Positions 1 to 3,869 of a stretch of DNA of 5,370 nt are shown one piece after another. The number at the start of each line of letters is the position of its first letter. Within the stretch, counting starts at the first letter, position 1. The stretch is from contig VGRU01000236.1 of NCBI GenBank assembly GCA_016875255.1, forward strand, positions 1 through 5,370, in the 5' to 3' direction. Source of the stretch: Deltaproteobacteria bacterium (GTDB lineage: Bacteria; Desulfobacterota; BSN033; UBA1163). The notes below the pieces were generated by a model. That model was not told where the DNA came from. It saw nothing but the letters and a program-made list of their open reading frames with translations, and did no database searches. A program made the position numbers and the translations under genes.

Positions 1-387
1 AGGAGAAAAATGAGGGTCAGGCAATCGTAATAAAGTATTTTTTCTTTTCTTGATTTAGTCTTCCTCAAATTCTCGGTCACTTCCCTGAAAAGTAGGTCTT
101 TACAAAGTCAGCCTTCGACCCCGATCTTGAATTTTTAATTCCCCCCGGAAATTGACCTATTTATACCCCCAAATTAATTTTAAAGGCAGATGGCGTATCA
201 GGCCTCGAAAGATGAATCAAGGTCAAGGGTGGTTTTAAATAATTTCTTCTCGGAAACCATCTTCTCTTTCAATCTCACAGACATCTTGCTCAGTTATTTT
301 AGGATAATCCATTTCCCTATTAAGTCATACGACTTTTTTCTTTGGTGAGGGATTCTTTAATCCACATTCGGAGAAGGGAGATGTAGA
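1..387. other. Left-end region without a confident gene
   Basis: This stretch lies downstream of the mazF stop and runs to the window edge. It is AT-rich and holds short open frames on both strands but none with a convincing start and family. Visible items are a 25-codon minus-strand ORF (listed separately), a weak hairpin AAGTC-ATAC-GACTT followed by a T run at 322-339 that could end plus-strand transcription, and two C-rich/AAATT motifs at 134-172. A minus-strand frame is open from about position 110 to the left edge without a stop, so the tail of a gene could continue outside the window. I cannot identify it. Confidence 0.5.
235..312 (-). CDS. Possible 25-residue ORF or gene remnant downstream of mazF
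   Basis: An ATG at 312 opens 25 codons ending in TAA at 235. The peptide is acidic and polar (MDYPKITEQDVCEIEREDGF and a short tail), a composition more like a piece of real protein than of random DNA. The start is preceded by AGGGAA, which sits too close to the ATG for an ideal Shine-Dalgarno. It lies 75 bases after the toxin stop on the same strand, so it could be co-transcribed with the toxin-antitoxin pair. It could equally be the worn remnant of an older gene. No family is recognised. The overlapping plus-strand frame at 190-348 looks less natural. Confidence 0.22.
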   Translation of the reverse strand: MDYPKITEQDVCEIEREDGFREEII

Positions 388-741
388 TTAGATTTCTCTT
401 GGTTCAGTTAAGAGTGTGATCCCGTCAATAATTTCTCTGATTCGTGAATGGAATAAAGAGCCGATTTTTTCGATGAGGTCTGATTTATTCACTGTGATCA
501 TCTGTGTAATATTGACGACACTCTCTTTCTTAAGATTCCCCTCTCCTTTCTTGAGGAGGACATTGCCGGGCGATTTAGCCCTGGTGAGGTTGGAGGTAAG
601 AGCACAAACAACAATGGTATTGATCTTGCTTTGATTGAATAGATTATTCTGGATGACCACATGAGGATGCCGGTATCCCGGTTCAGAGCCCCTCGGAGGT
701 CCAAGGCTAACCCAGAAGATATCTCCCTGTTTTATGTTCAC
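388..741 (-). CDS. MazF/PemK family type II toxin, mRNA endoribonuclease
   Basis: This 117-residue protein has the usual length and layout of the MazF/PemK/CcdB-fold toxins, which cut single-stranded mRNA at short specific sites. The N-terminal strand carries KQGDIFWVSLGPPRGSEPG (residues 4-22). It is followed by YRHPHVVIQ (23-31), which supplies the conserved arginine R24, and by VVCALTSN (44-51) with the conserved threonine T49. R24 and T49 correspond to the catalytic Arg and Thr described for Bacillus MazF. The later block SVVNITQMITVNKSDL (74-89) is the typical second core strand and turn. The start is GTG at 741. It overlaps the antitoxin stop as GTGA, so translation is probably coupled, and only a purine-rich AGAAGAGAA precedes it. 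Expression should depend on the upstream antitoxin promoter. The family call is firm. The cleavage site cannot be read from sequence, and all key residues are present, so it looks active. Confidence 0.93.
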   Translation of the reverse strand: MNIKQGDIFWVSLGPPRGSEPGYRHPHVVIQNNLFNQSKINTIVVCALTSNLTRAKSPGNVLLKKGEGNLKKESVVNITQMITVNKSDLIEKIGSLFHSRIREIIDGITLLTEPREI

Positions 742-986
742 TTCTCTTCTTTCAGTATTTTCTTAGTATAGTACCTTTTGCTTTTTTCTCTAAGCGTAAT
801 TTCTTCCGGGGGATCGTCCCCTGAATATGCTTCATTCAGGGCATCGAGAAGTTGTTTGGATTTTAGTTTACTCAAGAATTCCTTAACTGCTATAGCAAAC
901 ACTTCACTCCTCGAATATTGGTGCTCCTTAGAAAACTTTTCGACCTCTTTAAATATCTCATCTGGAATGGATATGGCTGTTTTCAT
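738..986 (-). CDS. Ribbon-helix-helix antitoxin of the MazF pair
   Basis: This 82-residue protein is the cognate antitoxin. Residues 1-8 (MKTAISIP) form the DNA-binding beta strand. Residues 9-41 (DEIFKEVEKF, then RSEVFAIAVKEFLSKL) form the two helices of a ribbon-helix-helix (MetJ/Arc/CopG) domain. The tail from about residue 45 is charged and ends in KKILKEEK, as expected for the flexible segment that wraps the toxin. The frame stays open up to an ATG at 1112, but I reject that start: the extra 42 codons run through a repeat-like sequence, and a strong promoter lies inside them, immediately upstream of 986. The stop overlaps the toxin start by four bases, with the antitoxin first as in classical mazEF loci. 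No Shine-Dalgarno precedes the ATG. Such antitoxins normally repress their own promoter, and an inverted repeat overlapping the -10 fits that role. Confidence 0.88.
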   Translation of the reverse strand: MKTAISIPDEIFKEVEKFSKEHQYSRSEVFAIAVKEFLSKLKSKQLLDALNEAYSGDDPPEEITLREKSKRYYTKKILKEEK

Positions 987-999
987 AAAATCATTATGA
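983..999. promoter_or_regulatory. Probable antitoxin operator (inverted repeat over -10 and start codon)
   Basis: TCATAA (983-988) and TTATGA (994-999) form a perfect 6-bp inverted repeat with a 5-bp spacer. Pairing extends outward with one mismatch (positions 982/1000). The repeat covers the -10 hexamer and the antitoxin ATG. Ribbon-helix-helix antitoxins commonly bind such repeats at their own promoters, so this is the natural candidate for autorepression. Binding itself is inferred. Confidence 0.5.
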
Positions 1000-1021
1000 C
1001 AAAAAGTTATACCGAAGTCAA
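993..1021 (-). promoter_or_regulatory. Sigma-70-type promoter of the toxin-antitoxin operon
   Basis: Read on the minus strand, TTGACT (1021-1016) and CATAAT (998-993) are separated by exactly 17 bp. Each hexamer differs from the consensus at one position. Only six bases (992-987) lie between the -10 and the antitoxin ATG at 986, so the expected transcription start is at or next to the A of the start codon. The mRNA would then be leaderless, which agrees with the absence of a Shine-Dalgarno. Confidence 0.8.
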
Positions 1022-1140
1022 TACTAAATTGGAGGCAAGGAGTGAAGTGGTTGGGAGGCGAAGCCGAAGCAAACCCGGAGATTCCTCGCTTCGCTCGGAA
1101 CATGCTCCACAATCTGGCAGCCTAACAGTTCCTATAGAAC

Positions 1141-1366
1141 CCAAATTGAGCGGTTTTTTCACCCTTCACAAGGGGGGCGGGGAGGCCGAAAAGCCTTTTA
1201 GAGCGATTACCTTTGTTTGGTTGAATCAACCATGGGGCCTGTTCAATCATCACCTGTTTGGTGAAAGCTTAGGGTCCATTGCCCAAACGTTCAACGTATC
1301 GCATTCTAAAAGGGTTTGAGGCATCTCTGCCTCCCTTGTGAAATAGGGTGAATCGCTCAATTTAGG
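1141..1366. repeat. Long imperfect inverted repeat, MITE-like, about 226 bp
   Basis: The left arm at 1141-1220 matches the reverse complement of 1283-1366 over about 80 bases. Exact blocks occur in the same order: AAATTGAGCG, CACCC, TTCACAAGGG, CCTTTTAGA, GCGAT and GTTTGG. They are separated by short mismatched or gapped stretches. The 62-bp centre carries two further small hairpins, GGTTGA-A-TCAACC (1219-1231) and TCACC-TGTTT-GGTGA (1250-1264). No protein is encoded. A non-autonomous element with long degenerate terminal repeats, or a duplicated and inverted sequence, would look like this. I see no clear target-site duplication. Confidence 0.6.
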
Positions 1367-1423
1367 TAGAAGTTGAAAAAAAATTTGACCAAGAGAGGAA
1401 GTGTGCCTCATTCCCTGAGTGAA

Positions 1424-1462
1424 CCGTTCACCCTTCGAGAGCCTCAGGGCGAACGGTTTTTT
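1424..1462 (+). terminator. Palindromic unit with T6 tail, terminator-like on the plus strand
   Basis: CCGTTC (1424-1429) pairs with GAACGG (1451-1456). After one A/C mismatch, CCCT (1431-1434) pairs with AGGG (1446-1449), leaving an 11-base loop. TTTTTT follows directly at 1457-1462. The shape is that of an intrinsic terminator, but no plus-strand gene precedes it. The stem belongs to the same palindrome family as the unit at 1534-1560, so it may simply be a dispersed repeat next to a T run. Confidence 0.4.
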
Positions 1463-1469
1463 CCGAATG

Positions 1470-1489
1470 TCCTGAGCGAAGTCGAAGGA
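1470..1489. repeat. Short dispersed palindromic repeat unit
   Basis: TCCTGAGCGAAGTCGAAGGA. A copy with 19 of 20 identical bases lies at 3162-3181, and a weaker copy with 16 of 20 at 3098-3117. The unit is imperfectly palindromic (TCCT and AGGA at its ends). It belongs to the REP-like repeats common in intergenic DNA of many environmental bacteria. Confidence 0.6.
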
Positions 1490-1533
1490 GGGGCTCAGCA
1501 TGAGAGGAAAAGTCACATGATTTCAACATATCA

Positions 1534-1560
1534 CCGTTCGCCCTGAGCTTGTCGAAGGGC
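1534..1560. repeat. REP-like palindrome after the flavoprotein gene
   Basis: The core CCCTGAGCTTGTCGAAGGG (1541-1559) forms a hairpin with GCCCT (1540-1544) pairing AGGGC (1556-1560). The left flank CCGTTC has lost most of its partner on the right (ATATGG). It sits 41 bases beyond the flavoprotein stop. No T run follows on the minus strand, so I do not call it a terminator. A copy with two differences lies at 3071-3089. Confidence 0.6.
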
Positions 1561-1600
1561 ATATGGTTTGTTTGGATAACAGCCCGTTTAGTTTTGACCC

Positions 1601-2872
1601 CTAATTGCTGACTGCCGATTCTCCGGCGAGATATCCCGTGGAAAATGCAGCCTGCAGGTTATACCCTCCGGTCATTCCATCCACATCAATCATCTCGCCG
1701 CAAAAAAATAAACCATGCACTATCCTCGACTCCAATGTCCGGGGATTTATTTCTTCCAACGATACGCCCCCGCGTGTGATGGTCGCCTCTTCAATGGGCC
1801 TCGGTTTTGTTATATTGATTCTGAAATCTTTAAAACATAAGACGATTCTTTTCCGCTCCTCCCGGCTGATTTTACTGCATCGCTTACCCGGCTCGACAGC
1901 GCACCGGTGTTCAAAGACCAGCGCGAACGATTTTGGCAGAGCCTCTTTCAAATACCGTGAAAGGGTGATTGTCCCGCGGGACTCAAACTCCCGTTGAAGG
2001 ATAGGGTCAAGTTCTTGAGCTGTATCAGCCGGCCTTAATTGCAGTGAAAGGGCAACAGACCTGCCGGCAGCCAGCGCATCGATAACGATCCCGCTGAGAA
2101 TAAGCACGGTTGGGCCTGATACACCAAAATGTGTGAATAGGATGTCGCCTTTCTCTGAACCCTTCTTTTTTCCATCCACCAACACCGAAAGCGAAATGTC
2201 TTTAAGCGCTATCCCCTGCAATTCCTGAAGAAATGGCTCGTCCGACTCAAGCGCAACGAGACCCGGCGTCAGCGGCACAATGGAATGTCCGCATTGTCTT
2301 GCCAGTTTGTACCCGTCGCCGGAAGACCCAGTCTTCGGATACGACATGCCGCCCGCGGCGACAATGACTTTTCCGGCATCCAACGTGCTGTGGTCGGCGC
2401 ATCTGACACCGCCGGCGCGTAAACTTTCTCCAGACTGGAATAGAATATTTGTTACGACGGTATTGTGAAGGATACGAACCTGGTGGTCATCTATATATTG
2501 ACGCAAAACGGCAAGCACGCTTCGAGCGCGATGATCGGCGGGGAAAACCTTCCCGTCAGGATCCACCCTCATTTCCAGCCCGCGGGAACTGAAGAAATTG
2601 ATCAAATCGCGGTTCGAAAATACGGTGAATGCCCGATAAAGGAATTTGCCATTCTTCCCAAAGGCATTAATGAATTCCTTCAGGCTAACCTTGTTGGTGA
2701 TGTTGCACCGGCCGCCGCCTGTCAGGAGCAATTTGTTCCCCAGACGGTGTGTCTTTTCGACAATTATTACTTTCTTGCCCCGCTCGGCTGCGCGCCCTGC
2801 TGCCATCATGCCGGCAGCGCCTCCTCCCACAACAATAATGTCCGGCGTAGCCTGATTCTTTTTGGTGATCAT
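1601..2872 (-). CDS. BaiN/HI0933 (YhiN) family FAD-dependent oxidoreductase
   Basis: This 423-residue protein belongs to the HI0933/YhiN/BaiN family of NAD(P)/FAD-dependent flavoproteins. The N-terminal Rossmann fold is clear: DIIVVGGGAAGMMAAGRAAE (11-30), with the acidic E39 ending the second strand. It is followed by the family signature LLLTGGGRCNITN (48-60). Further family blocks are AAGGMSYPKTGSSGDGY (172-188), LFTHFGVSGPTVL (245-257) and the C-terminal FAD-contacting segment GLFFCGEMIDVDGMTGGYNL (387-406). Length is normal, no key motif is missing and no signal peptide is seen, so it should be a cytosolic soluble enzyme. The physiological substrate of most members is unknown. BaiN itself was linked to reduction in bile-acid dehydroxylation, but that role should not be transferred here. 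The ATG at 2872 is the first start after an in-frame stop. The gene stands alone between two repeat-rich spacers, with a possible promoter immediately upstream. Confidence 0.92.
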   Translation of the reverse strand: MITKKNQATPDIIVVGGGAAGMMAAGRAAERGKKVIIVEKTHRLGNKLLLTGGGRCNITNKVSLKEFINAFGKNGKFLYRAFTVFSNRDLINFFSSRGLEMRVDPDGKVFPADHRARSVLAVLRQYIDDHQVRILHNTVVTNILFQSGESLRAGGVRCADHSTLDAGKVIVAAGGMSYPKTGSSGDGYKLARQCGHSIVPLTPGLVALESDEPFLQELQGIALKDISLSVLVDGKKKGSEKGDILFTHFGVSGPTVLILSGIVIDALAAGRSVALSLQLRPADTAQELDPILQREFESRGTITLSRYLKEALPKSFALVFEHRCAVEPGKRCSKISREERKRIVLCFKDFRINITKPRPIEEATITRGGVSLEEINPRTLESRIVHGLFFCGEMIDVDGMTGGYNLQAAFSTGYLAGESAVSN

Positions 2873-2878
2873 CTCATC

Positions 2879-2906
2879 TCTATAGTTGGTTTATTGGTCA
2901 GGGCAA
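2879..2906 (-). promoter_or_regulatory. Possible promoter of the flavoprotein gene
   Basis: On the minus strand TTGCCC (2906-2901), a 16-bp spacer and TATAGA (2884-2879) each match four of six consensus positions. The -10 ends six bases before the ATG at 2872, the same spacing as at the antitoxin gene, so the transcript could also start at the start codon. The intervening GATGAG could serve as a weak Shine-Dalgarno if transcription begins further upstream. Confidence 0.35.
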
Positions 2907-2973
2907 CATGAGGGATACATGATGAGCAGCGGGGTCATCGGAGACAGATAACTCCACTCCCCTTACAGTGCAT

Positions 2974-2987
2974 CATCAAGCTTGATG
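2974..2987. repeat. Perfect 14-bp palindrome
   Basis: CATCAAGCTTGATG is identical to its own reverse complement. It lies about 100 bases upstream of the flavoprotein start, beyond the proposed promoter. It might be a regulator site or part of a gene remnant. Nothing decides between these. Confidence 0.4.
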
Positions 2988-3016
2988 TCTATATTGATAC
3001 GTTCGACGGCGCCAAA

Positions 3017-3036
3017 CCCCGATTTTTAAATCGGGG
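3017..3036. repeat. Hairpin CCCCGATTT/AAATCGGGG
   Basis: A 9-bp perfect inverted repeat with a 2-base centre (TT). No T run follows on either strand, so it is not an obvious intrinsic terminator. It directly adjoins the REP-like cluster at 3041-3117 and probably belongs to the same kind of dispersed repeat. Confidence 0.55.
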
Positions 3037-3040
3037 TAAT

Positions 3041-3181
3041 GGTTCGACAAGCCTCTCGACAGGCTCAAGGCCCTGAGTTTATCGAAGGGACTCACCATCC
3101 CGAGCAGAGTCGAGGGAAAAGCGCCGCTCAGTATCAACCCTGAGCATACCCCGGGTGCCTGTCCTGAACGAAGTCGAAGGA
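3041..3181. repeat. Cluster of REP-like palindromic units
   Basis: Three recognisable units lie here. CCCTGAGTTTATCGAAGGG at 3071-3089 differs from the unit at 1541-1559 at two of 19 positions. TCCCGAGCAGAGTCGAGGGA at 3098-3117 is a weaker copy. TCCTGAACGAAGTCGAAGGA at 3162-3181 is 19/20 identical to 1470-1489. The preceding GGTTCGACAAGCCTCTCGAC (3041-3060) is another degenerate relative. The cluster is noncoding. Confidence 0.6.
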
Positions 3182-3251
3182 TCAGACCGGGAAGTCGAAT
3201 GGGTTGATTCTTGACCTAACGGATAAGGGTAATTCCGCAAACCCTACCTAT

Positions 3252-3270
3252 CCTGCCTACCGCAGGCAGG
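3252..3270. repeat. Short hairpin CCTGCCT-ACCGC-AGGCAGG
   Basis: A perfect 7-bp stem (3252-3258 with 3264-3270) and a 5-base loop. This resembles short CCTGCCT/AGGCAGG palindromes dispersed in many genomes. There is no T tract, so a terminator role is unlikely. Confidence 0.5.
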
Positions 3271-3317
3271 TGTATTCCACATTACAATCAGGAGAGAGTT
3301 CTTTCCAAATGTTTTCA

Positions 3318-3352
3318 ATTCCGCATTCCGCAATCCGAAATCTGCATTTGAA
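3318..3352. repeat. Degenerate 7-bp tandem repeat, five units
   Basis: Five successive heptads can be read: ATTCCGC, ATTCCGC, AATCCGA, AATCTGC, ATTTGAA. The first two are identical and the rest drift. The array is noncoding and resembles the CGCAATCCGAAATCC type of heptameric spacer repeat seen in some environmental bacteria. Confidence 0.5.
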
Positions 3353-3445
3353 GGGGCCGACTTTTTATGCACGACACTGCGGTTGCAAGATCAAGGACAA
3401 ATATTTGACCCCATTTATCTTACTGGATCTTGGACAGGGTTCAAC

Positions 3446-3544
3446 CTACCTGTTCTTCTTTTCTTTCTTCTCTTTTCTCTTCTCTTTGAGGCTTTTCTGC
3501 GGCGCCTTCTTGCTTTCTTTTACCCCTTTGCTTTTCTCTTTCAT
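3446..3544 (-). CDS. Tiny lysine-rich basic protein, 32 residues, unknown function
   Basis: An ATG at 3544 opens 32 codons ending in TAG at 3446. The protein begins MKEKSKGVKESKKAPQKSLK and continues with a K/E/R-rich tail. It has 14 lysines, 2 arginines and 5 glutamates, with no hydrophobic core. It must be largely unfolded or an extended charged helix, and is likely to contact nucleic acid or ribosomes (inference from charge only). The start is supported by AGGAGG five bases upstream and by an in-frame TGA five codons before it. The core KSLKEKRKEKK resembles short S/T-L-K-E-K-R proteins that I recall as hypothetical ORFs in various bacteria, but I cannot confirm this. It lies 325 bases after the RNase D stop, so it is probably transcribed separately, although I cannot pick a promoter. 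Against it: low complexity could arise by chance in a purine-rich tract. Confidence 0.6.
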   Translation of the reverse strand: MKEKSKGVKESKKAPQKSLKEKRKEKKEKKNR

Positions 3545-3549
3545 AACGC

Positions 3550-3555
3550 CCTCCT
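3550..3555 (-). promoter_or_regulatory. Strong Shine-Dalgarno of the lysine-rich ORF
   Basis: AGGAGG on the minus strand, with five bases (GCGTT) to the ATG at 3544. It is the best ribosome-binding site in the window and is the main reason to believe the 32-codon ORF is translated. Confidence 0.65.
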
Positions 3556-3622
3556 CTCTTCAGTCTTTCTATTTCTGGGTCCTTCCCGCTTAATAAACCT
3601 TAACATTGCAAAAAATTTAACC

Positions 3623-3796
3623 AAACGGACATGGGTGAACCGTTCGGAAAGGCTTCGAGGCAAACCTTCAGGCCAATGAGCACCCACGTTTGTAACCCAT
3701 ACTGGAGTTCACCTTAGGTGAAATCCGGCCATTCCATTAAGACATCCGATTAACCGCCATTCGAAGCGTTGGAGAGCGGTTTACCCATGGCCGTTT
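3623..3796. repeat. Second imperfect inverted-repeat element, about 174 bp
   Basis: The left arm 3623-3672 matches the reverse complement of 3748-3796. Both read AAACGG-N-CATGGGT-N-AACCG, and after a mismatched stretch both have GCTTCGA. Roughly 50-base arms surround a 75-base centre that holds the palindrome TTCACCT-T-AGGTGAA (3708-3722). The right arm also contains a local stem AACCGC/GCGGTT (3752-3757 with 3776-3781). Noncoding. Its architecture parallels the 1141-1366 element, but the arm sequences differ. Confidence 0.5.
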
Positions 3797-3869
3797 ATGC
3801 AACTGCAAGGTAAAAAAAGTGGACATCTGCCATGGGCTATCTGTAATCAGCTCATCGTTTTGTCCCATG

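Larger units (their letters stand above)
1022..1600. other. Repeat-rich spacer between the flavoprotein and antitoxin genes
   Basis: No credible gene is visible. Open frames here on either strand translate repeat sequence (for example peptide strings such as LRLSKGE from CCTTCGAC-type palindromes). The segment at 1076-1100, GGAGATTCCTCGCTTCGCTC and following bases, resembles the GCGAAGCGAGGAATCTCC type of dispersed genomic repeat. It is followed by a long imperfect inverted repeat and then three short palindromic units, listed separately. Confidence 0.7.
2907..3445. other. Repeat-rich spacer upstream of the flavoprotein gene
   Basis: No gene is supported. The plus-strand open frame across 3204-3593 crosses several repeats and reads the lysine-rich gene backwards as a phenylalanine/leucine-rich string. 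Palindromes and tandem repeats fill most of the interval and are listed separately. One minus-strand frame (3030 down to the stop at 2963) ends in a protein-like stretch, GAVERINIDIKLDDAL, and could be the truncated tail of a lost gene. The segment 3355-3412 is bounded by GGGGCC and GACCCC and contains the palindrome CAAATATTTG (3398-3407). Its nature is unknown. Confidence 0.6.
3545..3869. other. Spacer between RNase D and the lysine-rich ORF
   Basis: Apart from the ribosome-binding site and the inverted-repeat element listed separately, I see no gene. Beyond the RNase D stop on the minus strand there is a T7 run (3818-3812). It is preceded by a loose pairing of GGACA (3858-3854) with TGTCC (3825-3821) across a long loop. 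This could be a weak terminator for RNase D but is not a convincing one. Confidence 0.5.

Noticed and set aside
1..110. Minus-strand frame open to the left edge, beginning near a GTG at about 82
   Set aside because: It is too short to judge, the start is uncertain and the family is not recognisable. It needs sequence outside the window.
190..348. 52-codon plus-strand frame starting MAYQASKDES
   Set aside because: Its hydrophobic tail comes from the T-rich DNA around 300-345, the ribosome-binding site is poor, and it opposes all neighbouring genes.
987..1112. N-terminal extension of the antitoxin from an ATG at 1112
   Set aside because: The 42 extra residues do not look like part of a ribbon-helix-helix protein, and a near-consensus promoter lies inside them next to the ATG at 986.
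918..1319. 133-codon plus-strand open frame
   Set aside because: It runs antisense through the antitoxin and its promoter and then through repeat DNA. Composition is unlike a protein.
1250..1516. 88-codon minus-strand open frame
   Set aside because: It translates palindromic repeat DNA (FDFAQD and LRLSKGE-type strings) and the inverted-repeat arm. There is no Shine-Dalgarno and no family resemblance.
2465..2911. 148-codon plus-strand frame
   Set aside because: It is antisense to the N-terminal FAD-binding half of the flavoprotein, whose motifs are unmistakable on the other strand.
3204..3593. 129-codon plus-strand frame with a hydrophobic phenylalanine-rich C-terminal half, which could pass for a membrane protein
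   Set aside because: The hydrophobic part is the reverse of the purine-rich lysine ORF (CTT/TTC/TTT codons). The first half crosses a hairpin and the heptad array, and no good start context exists.
1022..3622. CRISPR array among the many palindromes
   Set aside because: The repeats are unevenly spaced, degenerate and of several different types. There is no regular repeat-spacer alternation and there are no cas genes.
3812..3863. Intrinsic terminator for RNase D
   Set aside because: A T7 run is present on the minus strand, but the only pairings (GGACA/TGTCC, CATGGG/CCCATG) compete with each other and need long loops, so the structure is not convincing.
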